Made by a program: the position numbers and the translations under genes. This document shows, piece after piece, positions 34,512 through 48,200 of a stretch of 64,000 bases of DNA (within the stretch, counting starts at the first letter, position 1; every line of letters starts with the position of its first letter). The notes beneath the pieces are model-generated. The model did no database searches, was not told the DNA's origin, and worked only from the letters and a program-made list of their open reading frames with translations. The stretch is from Microthyrium microscopicum (taxonomy: Eukaryota > Ascomycota > Dothideomycetes > Microthyriales > Microthyriaceae), in the NCBI GenBank assembly GCA_010405405.1, contig MU004234.1, positions 2,461,988 to 2,525,987 of the forward strand, in the 5' to 3' direction.

Positions 34512-36177
34512 CTATACAATATCTCCATCGTCGATTTCATTCGCGATACCTGATTCATCAGAGGCCGTCATGGGCTCTCTACTCCATCTCCAAGCAGAGT
34601 GCATAGCATGACGGCACTCCTTCCGACACCCTATACAGACCCAGAATCTAAGCAAACCGCCAACGGGCTCCTGGCACTCAAAGCACAAATTTTCGTCCTT
34701 GCATCGCTCTTTGACCTCCATTTCATGTCGAGCCTTCCACCTAGCCAGCAATACTTTCTTGTCAACCTTTCCAGGTCTATCATACGAACCATAGAAAATC
34801 GACGTCGGAAGAGTTGAGGGCGTACAGAAATTGCATGCGCGGGCAAACGGCTTAACCACACAAGTGCAGTGACAGCGGCTAGTGCTCGTCCGATTTGTAA
34901 TAATGTTGAAGCATGTAAAACAAGATAGATGGCAGCCGTGGTGACTGCTGACGGCTCGGCTGCTAAAGGAGTCCATTGGTCTAACATCACAATCTCCGCA
35001 CATGGCTATCTTGCACACGGGGCAGTTGTTTCTACTTTCTTGGTCGCAGGTATACTGTTGCCAGTGATGAGATAGTTCCTCAAAGTTGGCCTCTTTGTCG
35101 AAAATGGTGTGTCTGAGACGCTTGGAAACTCGCGACAGATTGATGATATCGCGGTAGCATAGGTTTGTGGCAACAACGATGAGGATGTCGTAATTGAGAA
35201 GTTCGGCCAGATTACCGTTGTTGATTCGATTCTTTGGCGGCAGTGTGGGCGGTTCTGATCGTTTCAATCCTTCGTGAGACTGTTTGAGCTGTCTGCGGAA
35301 ACGTAGTTGTTTGTAGTAATGTACTGCTGATATTTTAAGACCTGTTGTAAACTTTGCGCAACATCGGTATGTGATCCAGATCCAGCGGTGTATAGGCCTT
35401 GTTAAGACAAAAATGAGCAGAGTAGGCGGACCCAGTAGAAATACTTCGATCAAGCAGGCGATGAACCAGCAGCTTACACAGCTTTTGGGCCAACTGGTTC
35501 GGCGCCATGGCCAGCCTGTGAAGTGAATCCAAAATAATCGCTTAAGGTCAGGAGCGTTCCTGTCAATCATGTTTCTTCTTCCCCAAATGAGCGTAATATT
35601 ACAGACTGCAGCTACTGCCAAGGCGACGCCTTGAGCCAGAAGCAAGAAATACAACTTGCGAAACTCCTCACACACCCGGTGAGGTGAGTTATTCTGAATG
35701 GTGGATTTGGGGGTATCCGCCAAAATGACGAAAAGACTCTCGTGACTAGGCGGTACGTGCCAGGTTGTCATGTTGTGATTGCGGCATCTATCCATGGGAA
35801 CAAAGGATGGAATATGAAATACTGATCGAATAGTCAAAGTTGCCATCATGGCATCCAAGAGGGCCCAAATGAACGCTATTGTACCTACTCGTGTAGCACA
35901 CGGCCATAAGGACCACAAGCTCCAAACCAAAGTGACTGTAGACTACGAAGTTTAAATTGGCTTGAGAAAGCTTCAAGAACTAGGCACGAATGCTTACCAT
36001 ATTTTTAGTCCATTGCAGTGTTGTCTTAAGCTGGGAGTGATAGGGCGGCGAATAGAGTTCTGGATGTTGTGTAGAGTCTTTCCAGAGGGGGTAGGAGATG
36101 GGAGTACTCCATATCATCGTTATACACAAAATGATACGTATCACCACGGATATGAGAGTTGCGTCGCGGCGCTCCAT
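34512..36177 (-). CDS. Membrane-segment/F-box-like/Cys-rich protein, paralogue B
   Basis: Exon 1 (35998-36177) starts MERRDATLISVVIRII, nearly identical to paralogue A, and exon 2 (34512-35942) follows in the same phase after a 55-base intron with a GTAAGC donor. The product has 536 residues. It shares with A the order of parts: N-terminal membrane segments, NITLIWGRRN (A: NFALIWGRPN), HFTGWPW (A: HFQGWPW), WIWITYRCCAK (A: YIWITYRYSAK), an F-box-like stretch with YDILIVVATNLCYRDIINLSRVSKRL, CPVCKIAMCGDCDVR, and a C-terminal CIGCRKECRHAMHSAW. Overall identity by eye is moderate, so the duplication is not recent. No function is known. Confidence 0.8.
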
Positions 36178-36639
36178 AATTTCGTTGTTCTTGGTCCTCT
36201 CTACCCAGAAAAAAAAAGAAGCCTCATGTCCGAGTGCAGAACTGCAAGAGACACTACCTTTGTGCCAAGACGTTTTTTGAAAAAGGCCAGAGCCTGTCTG
36301 GAAACAGAATACGATCTAAAGTATGTAATATTCGCGACTTTGTTGGCCATAGAGAGAATTTTGAGCTTTTGTGGCCGACATGATCATGGAGCTATGAAGC
36401 GCTCCAAACCTAAATCCCTTTATAGATGAATATTGGCTCATATTTGAGCTTGGTACGCCAGTCTGCCTTGACAAACGCTATAGCTGTTTATTTGGTGGCT
36501 TTGATATTCTACCGAATACACTGGTACCGTACAGCAAGCAGACCACAACATAGTCCTGCTAATCTTAAAATCTGTACCATGATCAGACACACCTACTTCG
36601 CGAAGGATACTTCACACCGAAATACATCGAGCAACAGGG
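36178..36639. other. Spacer upstream of paralogue B
   Basis: It holds the upstream region of paralogue B and the 3' flank of ric8. Short open frames occur but none is supported. Confidence 0.55.
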
Positions 36640-38347
36640 CTACTCTTCATCATCAGGCAACTCCTCCACGCGCCCCCGAATCGCCGCCTCAACTGGGTTA
36701 ACCACGTCCACTACTCCTGTCCTCTTTAATCTACAACATATTAGTCCCGTCCTCCACAATAGTAGAAAATTACTTACCTTTCAAAAAGCACAAATAGCCT
36801 CTCCGCCTCCCTTTCCTTCTCTTCCTCCGTCATCTCCGGTAAGTTGTCCACCGGCTCTGCATCCAACCGCTGTCCTGTGATCGGGTTCACCGGTACTCCG
36901 CCTGCATTCGCACCCGCACCTGCGCCCGCGCTTGGTAACGGAATACCCTTGCGTACCAAAAAGCCGCTCGCATAACCAAAGCCAACGTTCGCCACGAATT
37001 TCTCCGCATCGCTGTCACTGAGCTCAAAGATAAGATTGCCAATCGCATCGCAGAGCGTCTCCGCAGCTGGGCTGGTAGTCAACGCGAGTAATCGTGAGGC
37101 AAGTGACTTGGAACGACCAAGAACTTGCGTTCTATCATCGACAGATGGGAGTAGTTGTTGGCGGAGATACGTGTCTGCGAGGGGAATGTTGGACGAGCGC
37201 ATCTTGCTGAGGAGGGCGATGAGTGGGGAGGCGAGGGTGTTGAGTTCTGCTTCTGGATAGGCGTCGAGACATGATGAGAGGAGGTTGGTGAGTTTGATGA
37301 GGACGCTGGTTGGCGTGGCGGGAGGGAAAGCTGCTGTCGACCATTCGGGAGATTTGGCGTCAAGGTTAAGGAGGGCATTGAGTACTTGGGCGACGGGCTG
37401 GCGAAGGGGAGGCCTTTCGTTGGACAAGGTCAGGATCTTGAAGAGAGATCCGATCGATGGTGTGAGCGCCGGGATGAGGGCGGGCCAGAAGTGTGTTGTG
37501 TTGAAGATGAGTTTGGCGGTTTCTGTCAGGGCATTGTCAGCCATTAGATTGGTTATAGTGCTTGAGCCTTGATCTGAGAATCGTGATTCATGTTGTATCA
37601 TTTTCTGATCTTGTGAGTATGCGTCTTCTGCCTCTAACTGAATGCTTACATCATTTATTATATTGGCAAGGCCATGTTGCTTGGCGACGTCTTCGAAACT
37701 GATGGTCTCTTTCTCAAGATAAGTCTCTACAAAGAGGATCCGGCAAATTAAAAATTCATCATGTACTTCAGGGGACTGAAATCTGTGAGCGAGCTATATC
37801 AAGTGTTGAATATGATGTAGGAACACACCTTCAATCTCTCTATGAGCTTATCCCACGACTTAGTCTCTGCGAGATATTTTCGAGTCTGAGTTTTCAAAAG
37901 TAATGAGTTCGCGATGCAACTCAATGCCTCTCGACTGGCAGCTATAGGTGTATTCTCATCAAAGGCTTGATTGACAAGTGTGTTGATTCCCTACGAACTC
38001 AACGTTAGCGATTAGGCCCAACGATGCTCACTTCATAAACCAACCTCCTTGGTGTATATTGGATCTGCATACGATGGGTCACGCCCGTATACTTTCAGTT
38101 TCTCTAAGGACTCTCTTCTTTCTATGAGCGACATTAGCGTCATGCATGTAGATGGCGTGGTAGATCTGCGGCTAGCAACGAGGACTTACTTTCGCCGCCT
38201 AGTGTATTGGACTTCAAATCGTCTCCAAGCTCTTTCAAGATTCTTATTACATCATGTAACTTGGCTGTACAGAAATTAGAGTTCCTTGCTTTGTAACTGT
38301 TGCTTCAACGTACCTGTGCCTGTTTTCGAAGGTGATATTCCAAACAT
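36640..38347 (-). CDS. ric8: Ric8/synembryn: G-alpha exchange factor and chaperone
   Basis: Seven exons (38314-38347, 38190-38264, 38045-38121, 37829-37990, 37650-37793, 36778-37604, 36640-36730) join in frame to 469 residues, the usual size in filamentous fungi. Landmarks are KVYGRDPSYADPIYTKEGI near the N-terminus, the armadillo-like helical middle part, and the C-terminal NPITGQRLDAEPVDNLPEMT followed by EEEKEREAERLFVLFERLKRTGVV (read across the last intron). Ric8 binds GDP-bound or nascent G-alpha subunits, promotes nucleotide exchange and folding, and in moulds is needed for growth, conidiation and virulence. It acts in the cytosol near the plasma membrane. A Gly/Ala-rich insertion (AGAGAGANAGG) precedes the C-terminal motif. 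Confidence 0.92.
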
Positions 38348-41300
38348 TATGCTTTATTGCACGCAATTTCTCAAGGAAGAAAGTGTGTGTAAGATTTCGA
38401 AAATGATCTTCCAGCAACTTCAAAAACTGCTTGCGCAATGCTCGAGAACTGTGTAAGAAGTAAAAAAGCGTAAGGGGCAGGCAGCGGGGTCGCACCTGTT
38501 TAGCCTTGAGCTCGACGCTTAGCAACCCGATGAACAGTCCACCAAGCACGATCAGCTATGCGAACCCAGCGAACCGCCCGCAACAAGTTGAAGGAGTTGA
38601 AGGAGATGAAAGGAGAGAAGTGTTTCAGAGCCCTTGTCAGCCTTGGGGGTCCTGGATCCCTGGAAAGACGAATTGTTAGAGCTTGAGGTCGATCCGGACT
38701 CGGGCCGCTTAGCGCACAAACGGAGATGGATCCAGGAACAACGAGATGTATGACAAGGAATGAGCGGTTTGAAAGCTATCAGGCTGATGATGCAAGGTCG
38801 ACGTCGAGTTGCTAAATTGATAGCTGTCGTCGGATACGGATACCAAAAATGGCCACGAGGTTGCAGGGTTCGTGCCAGTAATCCACGCGTTGAGCACTTC
38901 CCAACGAGTGCGATGTCTGCCACCCTACCTCATAGCAAATATACTCTGTAATTCCGAATGTATTCTGTATTTCACAAGCATATCTACTCGCTCTATGGAA
39001 AACAGAGTAACCGATAACAGGACGGCGAATGGGAGCCAGCGAAGTTCATGGGAGCGCGCCATTGATTTTGTCGGCAGATTGGTAGTCAACCTTTGATTTG
39101 CACCGTAGCCGCATATGAATGAAGGATGGGAAGGTGAGTTGTCAGTCTATACAGGGCAAAGATTCACAGTATACAAGTCACCAAGTGCACGTCGACTGGT
39201 GGATGAATGGTCTCGTTTCTGATCTTTTATCAGGAGCAGCGGCGGGACCCCACTTGAGTTAGAGCATTTCTAACTTCCGTTTGATACAGAAAGGTGTATA
39301 ATGGCTATCTGTTGTATGCAGTAGGAACAAGCTAGGAAAAATCGTCGTTTCAACACAATTCTTACCAAATTCTTGTCTAATCAGGCAGCAATACCCGGAT
39401 TACTTACGGCACGGCACCTGCGGTCTACTTGACTTCACACTCAAGGCGCGAATTGGCTGCGGTAAAGATACTTCAAGCGCAGCACATATGCCGACGATAT
39501 CAAGAGAAGTAAAAGAATGCCGCCAAAGTTCTCTGCCATGTGAGGAATACGTGGGGGTGTTGGTGTTACACAGGTTCGAACCTCCCAAGGCTGAGTCCTC
39601 ATCGCCCTCTCGTCCTATCTTGAACCACAGCCCTCAAAAAGTATCGCCTCCAAATTGCCACACGTACAACAGCATCCATGGACCATACATAACATATGTT
39701 GTGTTTGCTGTTGTGTCCAAGCCTACAAGGCACGTGACGACGACGGCGGGGTGATCGTGGCCGAATCATCAACGAATCAGGATACGTAGACAGCATTTTG
39801 CCAAAGACACGACCACAGCCAGTGGCAAGTGATCCTTCTCATTCGATGTTGTGATCCATGCTGTACGAGCTCTTGTAGACAGAGGAATGGAACGATTGGG
39901 CTATAGATTAGAACGGCTGATGTCCCTGTGTTTAGGATCCTAACGTCGTGTATGTGTTTAGCTCAGCGGCCAGGACACTGTAAATACTTTAGTGCTCCCC
40001 AGATGCTGCGTCAACTTTAAGTCTTTTCAATCTTCACGTACTTGCATCCCGCATTAGCCCAAGTGCACCATCGTGACCCGTCACGCTCCATGTTACAACT
40101 GGCAATTTCGGAGCGAGAAAACAATTGACATGTCATAGCCAGAGTATCGGCTCGCCATTCCAATAGTTGGCTGTCACCCAGGACCGGCTTGATCGACTTT
40201 TAAGACCAAGGCAAATGGACTGTTGGAAGCCAGGCATCATCGGCTGTATGATGGTAAATCGCGTGCCCAAGAGATAGGAACATAGACGGGCATTAGCCCT
40301 CTGACTACATTCCCATTGTGCCCAACCCAAGGCAAAAATGCAAAGAGAAAAGAGTTGGCCAGTCAAGGTATGCCACGTCGAATCCGCAGCACCTTGCAAT
40401 TCAAGAGTTTATGCCGAATCTGCCAACATTGATGAAGAAACCGCGCAAGAATAGGTTGGAAGCTCAAAGAGGTTGCTTGCGTGGGCCTGGGTATTGTTGA
40501 ACAAGATTCTTGGTCGAAAATGCCGCAGAGTGGATGACAACAGAGACCCCAAATGAATCGAGCATTGAGAATCATCGAAGGTCGCCGCTTCTTTCTGCTT
40601 CCATGGAGCCGACTCGATTGCGAGAAGGTGCATCAGCTGAGTACCTAAATTCAACAAGCTCGCCATCGTCTTCGCGTGGAGCCAACACCCTTTGACCGGT
40701 CAGCCAGACGGATTTCCAAGCTCTTCAGCTTATCTGCAGCAAAACCCAGGGCGTAAAAAGACCGTCAATACATATTTCTCAGCAGTATCGCAATCTTACA
40801 CAAGCCCAAATAACCACCATGTCGAAAGGCTTCGCTGGATGAAGAACTAGGATGAAATATTGCAAAAGGGGAAGAGCAAGCAGCGGGGAGAACAAGGCGT
40901 CGCGAGAGGAGAAGAGACATCACAAAACTTGGAGCTGCTCGACATGCTTAGTAAGTTTCACGCGGAGGAAGCCGGAATAACTATAGACCGAATTGCCGAA
41001 CACATGAGGCTGGTCATGTGACTGAATCAGACTCCAGTTTCGCCAACGATATGCCCCGCAACTGGCAGCGACCCAATTCTCCTGTACACAATCTCTTCGC
41101 AACCTTCTCCTTCTCATCAGAAGTTATCACTATGGCTACGACTGGACCTCGAGCATCTCTCATCGATATCATACTACTGCTTACCAGGTTCAGCAGTTAG
41201 CACCCGGAACCCGCAGCGGATCAACGGCTTTGTCGCGCCGGTGAGTTTGGCCAAACGATGGCTTGTCCGCCAGATTAATTCCCAGCCCATGAATTTTGGA

Positions 41301-41729
41301 TTTTGCTCCAGTTACTCACGCTTTGCCGCCCCATTGGACCGGCTCAACGCCTGCACCTCACTTATCGCTGGACATGTCCAATCATTTTTGGAAAACTTGA
41401 TCAATTCTCAACAAATGGAAAATCACTAGACTACTCCTCATATGTTGCGTTGTATCCCCTGTGGCCCTGGCTCGATAACCGCCTCAAGCAAACCCCATCG
41501 TATCAATTTTGTCTCCTACCCGGAATTGTTTCGACCAGGTCCTTCTTCAGACCGTCAACCCAATCAATTTTGCCTTCTTCCCTTGAAAAAGAATGATGGT
41601 TCGCCATATCACCCCCCAACCCTGAGATGAAGAAATACATGGAAGAAAAATGTAAGAGACAGACCAATCATCATACTCAAGGAAATATCAATTGCCGTCC
41701 GTCAAACATTGATGCGTCCCCTCAACCGC
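38348..41729. other. Gene-poor stretch of 3.4 kb
   Basis: Normal base composition with scattered open frames below 125 codons on both strands. None has a recognised motif or a consistent splice pattern. It should contain the ric8 promoter (just above 38348) and the 3' UTR of the gene ending at 41730. No tRNA is supported; a GGTTCGAACC at about 39573 lacks a pairing stem. Confidence 0.5.
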
Positions 41730-42197
41730 TCACTGGTAAGCTGGATATGGCTGCCCGTACGCCTGGGCGTATTGAGCCTGTTGGTACGCCGCTAGTTGTT
41801 GAGGAGTATACTGCACGGCATATGACTGCTGAGGAGCTGATGCTCGGCTTCGATTACTACCAATCGCTTTTGCCCGTTCTTCTCTTTCGGCATCGAGTTT
41901 GGCAATCTCTATCTGGACCCCGCATTGCTCGTCTCGGTACTTCTGAACTGTGGACTTCAGCTCACCCAATCGACCTTCGCTCTCCCACTGCTTGAGCTTG
42001 TCTTCGTATTGCCACCAGCGACGTTTCTTTCGCTGAATCTTTTCGCACAAGGTGCAGTCTTTGTTCTGGGGAAGGACGTCATGGACAAGCTTCATACCAC
42101 ATGTTTCACCTCGACGGTATTCCTTGGTGCAATGTTTTTTGAAATTGCCCCAGCGGAAGTCACGGCAGGCAAACTCGTACTGGTCATAAAAACACAT
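41730..42197 (-). CDS. Small conserved fungal protein with Cys motifs
   Basis: 155 residues starting MCFYDQYEFACRDFRWGNF. I place the start here, not at the upstream in-frame ATG near 42260, because that ATG lies inside a well-formed leader intron (42217-42270; GTAAGT donor, GCTAAT branch, CACAG acceptor). The protein has CFYDQYEFAC, HCTKEYRRGETCGMKLVHD and CTLCEKIQRKKRRW, a spacing seen in a family of short fungal proteins with possible metal-binding cysteines. A charged helix follows, then a Gln/Tyr/Ala-rich tail. Function is unknown. Further donor-like GTAAGT sites above 42370 suggest that the leader extends further upstream. Confidence 0.8.
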   Translation of the reverse strand: MCFYDQYEFACRDFRWGNFKKHCTKEYRRGETCGMKLVHDVLPQNKDCTLCEKIQRKKRRWWQYEDKLKQWESEGRLGELKSTVQKYRDEQCGVQIEIAKLDAEREERAKAIGSNRSRASAPQQSYAVQYTPQQLAAYQQAQYAQAYGQPYPAYQ

Positions 42198-42216
42198 GTT
42201 GACAAGAGCTTGGGAT

Positions 42217-42270
42217 CTGTGGGTACCTGCATTAGCAAAGCTGGTTCCATCCACCCACATGGCAACTTAC
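42217..42270 (-). other. Intron in the 5' leader of the small conserved gene
   Basis: The minus strand shows GTAAGT, GCTAAT near the 3' side and CACAG, 54 bases apart. It decides the start codon of the downstream gene. Confidence 0.65.
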
Positions 42271-45200
42271 AAGGTTCTGGACTTGTTCGGAGAGTTTCGA
42301 TTGGCTCAGCCTTGTTGTTTACTTCAAAAACATTTAACATCCAGCCTTCCCATCAACTCGGACGAACTTGGACCTGTTACTTACTTGAAGATGTTTGTGG
42401 TGTTATGCAATGTGGTATGGCAAGTACTGGTTGTACTAATTCCACTCGCACAGATCGTTCAAAAGAGAAAGATGTTCGAGGCCAAGAAGTTCAACTGGTG
42501 AAAAGATGATGGTGATTGATGTCTGGATGATCAAGAAACATCATTTTCCACCGTCCGTTGGCCTCTATTTATGCTCCTCCGGAGAGGATCATACCATTCC
42601 ACTTTCTCTGCTCAATTAGACTCTTGTCTTCCCGTCGCGGCCGTCATCAAGTCGACATCCATGCTGGCTTATCGAACCCCACTCACTATTGTCCAACGGA
42701 ATGTCCAATTTTCTCTAGACCGAAGTCTTAGACCGCTTGATCTTCCCGCTCCCGCCTCTTTTTGCAACCCTGGGCCTTGTAAACCTGTCGAGTCTGCATT
42801 TCCGTATGACATTGACTCGAAACTTACGACTCTTGTGGCTGCCGATTGCATGATGCTTTGCAAAACGATTAAATCCCTCACCGGCACTGCTTTGTTGTCA
42901 CATTTGTAGCCTGTCGTTGATACACAAGCGTCTGCGATGATGTTGTTTTGAATCAATCATCCTGGCGGCGGCATGAAGCTATGGCGAGCAGGTGCAGACG
43001 GCGACGAAGTTGTAATCACGTGTCTGGATGACCCCAGATACGCCGGACTATTCGTGGTGGATATGGTGATCGATTGGTCGCAAGTTTCATACCATTGTTT
43101 ACGCGTAGTTCGCACACTGGTGGTGAAAGTTCACTTGCCTTCTTCCCGAGGCAACGAACCAGCCTCCGACAAGGATACTGAGGCTCTGCGATACCTTCGA
43201 GGAACCTTGTCCAATAGAACGCGGTCAGACTGTTGTTTATTGAACCGCATCAAGTCTGGCTGTGGACTTTGAAAAAACCTTCGTTACAAGGTCACAGTTA
43301 TTCGATCAACCAAACTCGGGTCACAATGGAGTAGCTGGCCGGGGTTGCATGCCCACGGACTAAGCGATTGACTCCCGTATCAATTCTGATGGTCTGGTCG
43401 CCACTGGATACTTTCAACAGGGGGCTGGAAGCCCATTCAATCAGAACCTGCCATTCATACTCGAACTATGAGTGATGGGATCCTTATTCGGCTCACCGCG
43501 TCGGATGATACCATCACATCTATTGTCACCTTATCGCGAGTAAATGCATCCCTGGTCTGATCACAGGTTTGGCAGGTCCAACTCGACTTCATTCCAGTCT
43601 ACATGTGTTTGTGGGACCGGAACGCCTGGGATGCCATCGGCTCAGCTGATCCCTATCCTCTCCGGTCCACTGCAGAAAGTCGCATGTGGCAGGATAGTCA
43701 GTTGTCTAGCTCCGCATAGGTCAAACCAGCATTCCTTTGGATACATGAGTCCGGATCCAGAGCTAGTTCCTTCACCGGCCAATGCGACTACCCCGAGAAA
43801 GGTCTCGAAGCAGGCTTAGACTTTTTCAAGGCCTTTGAGGTTGAATGACGTGGCAGTCGCCATCTGGCTAGATTTTAAAGCGAATTTGGGACTATCACAC
43901 TGCCTTGAGGGCGATCGCATGGCCAAGGATGAGGGACTTGAATAAGTTGAATGACATATACTGACGCTCGTGATAGGTTCTGCCAACATCTCCAGTGCTT
44001 TCAGTGGCGATTTGCAAGTCTTCATCAAAGATCAGAGTCTTACAGACCAAGGTTCAGCGACGACAGCGCATACTTATCCATCAGATATGACTATTATCAT
44101 TCTACTGTATTACAGTAGCTTTGGGGATTCATGCAGAGTTGTGCTCAAGTCACGTCCGTTTCCCCAGCCCTTCCTATGAGCTTCACTGATGGAAGATCAC
44201 ATCCAAACTATACCTCCTGTCCAATGGATCTCGCTCAGCTTCACTTTTGCTGCTGTGAAGAAAAGATGTTAGTCCGCCTTGTACGCGGTCAATGCAAAAG
44301 CAGGAGGTTGGTTTCACGGAAGGGTTTATCTGCATGGGGCTTCGAGGGGTTGCGTCTGCTGGACGAATCGTTGACATGTAATGCACTCACCCATTCGCCC
44401 CCAAAAGGGTCTTCTGCCCAAAGTAGCCGCAAAGTAAATAGACACCTCGTAATGCTAGACTTCAAATATCTCACTGAACCCTCTTTTCGTTGTTTTGCTC
44501 GTTTGTTGGCAGTTTTTACTCTTATTTCGTCGATGGAGCGAGGTTAAAATTAGGCTCGCAAGCTTCTCTGCGAACCACCAGTGGAGTGGTTGCTCAATCA
44601 TCAGCTGCCTTGACAGAGCTGCTGTCCAATATTAAGTACGCATCAGCGTACGGTCTCGTGGATGAACGGCTGTGTGGGTGTTGTGTGCGGAACGTCTCAC
44701 CCTTTTTTTCTTCTTGCACGATCTATCCAGCCCACCTTTTTTCCCCATGGTTCCACCCGCGGCTAGGCCTGCACTTTTTGCAAGCCAGGATTTCTTTAGA
44801 CTTTTCCTGTCTGTCCTTCTCGCTTCGAAACGACATTGCGTTCGTTTACATTACCTGGTGTACTGAGATCTGCCTGGCGGTGACTGGGAGACATGTCAAG
44901 CCTATCAATGGCGTTGGAGAGCTCTGCTGCTCATTCGTGGTGAGTATTACTGGGCAGGGAGGAAGAGACTTGGGGGAGAGGGGTGTAAAAAGGCAATTTT
45001 TTGGCCGCAGGCGAAGCTGTGACGATGGTTCTGGCGATTATGTGGGCAAGCAACGGGGTGCGGGCCGGTTATGCTGGTGGGTCTTTAGTGCAGATTTTTG
45101 GCGAGAGGTTTGGTGTCTGTCATTCGGTATACTCTCCATTGTGCGGCAGCGGGTCTTTGATGGCGTGCTAGAGCTGGCATTAGGAGTTGCAGATTGTCAA

Positions 45201-48200
45201 TGTCTTACACATGGAAGCTGTCATATCGGAATGCTTGTTCAGTTTCGTTTGTGGGAAGGATTTGAGATGTGTTGCTGGGATTTGGAAGCGAGAACGAGGC
45301 GAGCCGACTCGACTCGCTTGCTTGCTTGCTTGCTTACTTGGCTCGCGCATGGCTGTATGATGGGCACAAAGGATGACCTGGTCGGATCTCCGGCCAGAGA
45401 GCTGTAGCACTGTGAGAAGGGCATTGGGGATGGTACTGAGTACTGGTGGCGGCGGACGAAGGCCATGGACGAACAGCATCAGACCTGTTGTGCTGTGCTG
45501 TCATGGCTATAGATGGGCTGCATGCGGTAGCTTGGGGTGGTCTGTTAGGCTTTGTCTTGGATGACCCACGTATGAGCTGCAACTCCTCGGGAAAGGCGGT
45601 CCTACTGGGTTGCTGGCTAGATACAGATAGAGCTTGCCTGTGAGGAGCTGGGTCTTCTGAGAGAGCTCTTGTTTATGGTATCTAGAGCCATACCTAGAGA
45701 GCTAGTTGCTTTGTTTCAAGCCACAGGAATTGAGTGGTTGATAGAAGTTGAAACATTTTGGAGATGTTTACCACCGTTGAAACAAATCTCATCGAGGGCC
45801 CGCATGATAGCCAGTCGAGCAGAAACCTTTAGAGTAGATTACCGAATGCCCAGCGACTGTTCAAGTGCGGGCGAATGGTACTAGGTGGCCCACGGAGGCC
45901 AAAGCCAGCTGCAACAAGCATGGATGAATACTACTCAGGCAAGTGAAGAGCCGAGCCTGTGCGAGAGAAAAAATCTTGTCTGCAAAAGCAACCGATCATT
46001 CTTCACATTAGCATACCCCTCTTGATGGCAAATGGCCGGCTAGTCTCCGATATGCAGACATTGGCGCCTGGCCAATCCCTCTGATAGTCATTCGCTGGTA
46101 TGCTTGGCATGACTCTACGCAGCCTATAGATGAAGAAATGACTGGCATGCTTTCATATGCTTTCTAGCTGTTCAAGACAGCATGATTCGTTAGCTTATGA
46201 AGTTGGCTGAAGATTAAAACGTCTTTCTATCTTGCCTTGCTGCTGCAGCCGAACCAGGTCCTCTTGGTTCCTTCGTGTATGGTTGGTAGTTAGATCATCC
46301 TTATCATGGACAGAAAGCAGTGTGATGATTGATATCATCGCCCTATGGCGAGCATTGAATTTGTTGGAGCAGTCGTAAGATCCGTCTGACAATCAGAACC
46401 TACCGTGTCCCCGCTTCTTTGAGCCGACGTTTCCGTTCTTAGCGACTTGCTTCAAAAGAAGCTCGACGAATATCAACGATGCAAGTACCAAACTGCCGGG
46501 ATTTGGCGGTCTTGAATCGCCTGGCTTTCTCCCAGCACATGCATGTTCAGACTTTCGCACCAAGCGCTATGTATGAACACCGCAAGCGAGGTGTCATAAG
46601 TGTAAATGAAATCCTACTCGTGACTTTCGAATACTGCTTGTGCATTGCCGTGTAGGACTCTAGGTGAGCTCCGTGCTAGTCCAGATTAGGCTCGTGAGAT
46701 GCATGTTGATATGCGTTGACGGAGAGAGGCATGATCGTTACCAGAACATCCGGGCACATGCCATGCCCTGCATTTCAGCTAGAAGAATCCACCTTTACAA
46801 GCCAGAGGCGAAGAAGCGGTCAGCAGAGAACAAGAAAATGCACGCCAGTCGGAAACTGCATCTCTAGGCCTGACTCGACGTGGACACTGGAGAGGACATG
46901 GATCGTTGCAGTCCAGTCAAACCGATAGCGGAGATTTGTGGGACGAAGCGGGTAGAATTTGAGACGATAGGTTCATGGCAAGGCATTTGGTAGCCCAAAG
47001 CGCGGATTACAGCTCTCCAAAGATAGGTATGCTGAGCGCTGGCTTTGAGAGAAGGGTCGGGGACATACCATGACAGAGCACTATCAGGTTTTGCTCAGGG
47101 ACCAATATCTGTGTGGAAGCCCAGCGAAAGCGATAATCAAGATAATTAGCTCTAATTCCATCCGTTTTTAAATAACAGGGTGCAAGTGCATGTTTTGAAA
47201 GCTGAAAGACTCAAACTAACAAGTGTGGTTGAGAGAGCCAATTGATCAGGGGTTACGTACAAAGATTGCTTGGGACTTCCTTGCTGCTTAGTTTAGTAAA
47301 TCTCTGGAAGACAGTGATTTTATATCGGTAGTCGAAAGACCCTAGAAGCTAAAGCTATATTTGATGCCGCTCTAATGCATGAATGTGTTAGGTACCTCGC
47401 TAATCGCAGCTAAAATCGTAACGTACCTAAAACCCGGGCAAACTTGCCTTTTTAAAAAAAGAAATAACTTCCAAAGTCCTTCATTTTTCGGACATCCCGT
47501 CAACCATCATAGAGTGACCAACTGATTGTTATAAGGGAGTATTTGGATTCATCACCTGAATGTGTGGAAATTTCCATATGTGAGACAGGGAATTGAGCAT
47601 CGCAAGCCCCAGAAGTCACCCGCATTCCTGCCAAGTGAATTCGGTAGAACAAAGCAGATCTTCTCGTCGTCTCGCCCTTCGGCGACATGCTGGAATAAGC
47701 AAATGCTTCCTTGACAAGCACACTCCCCGCTCTTCCGCATAAAATGGATTTCAAGTCTGCTCATAGGCATCACTGCTTCAGTCTCAATACCTCAGTGTCG
47801 GTACCGTGACCCAGTCATAATGCAGGATACATCCGTGCGCAGGGACTACCCTGCCAAGAACAGAATGTGCATGAAAGTCTTGAGAGAGATTGACAGCATT
47901 TTATCTGATAAAGGCGATGACTGACGGCTGGAGACACCGAATACTGCCGAAAGCGTAATGAAGTGACGCGGAATATGCTACCCTATGTTGTTTTCACCAA
48001 TTGTAAGTAGATTGTAGCCACGAAGGTGGTAATCGATACCATCTAGTGGACTTGGCCTCGATTGTTCGCCTACCCCTAGGAGTGTTGAGGAAGTGTCTCT
48101 TCCGCCCAGGTCGGTATCGCCTGCAGCTGATGGCTATCCAGTAAAGTATGATTGCTCATCAAGCCGGAAACCTCATTTCCAGAGTCCCAGCCCTCCATGA

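Noticed and set aside
39570-39590. GGTTCGAACC resembling a tRNA T-arm
   Set aside because: The bases on either side do not form a T-stem, and no anticodon or acceptor stem can be placed around it.
42198-42260. Upstream ATG extending the small conserved protein by 21 residues
   Set aside because: It sits inside a good leader intron, and the protein family begins at the MCFYDQ-like start.
44490-45407. 305-codon open frame on the plus strand
   Set aside because: Composition is rich in Cys, Trp and Arg with no domain, no splice context and no family resemblance; it includes a microsatellite. Treated as chance.
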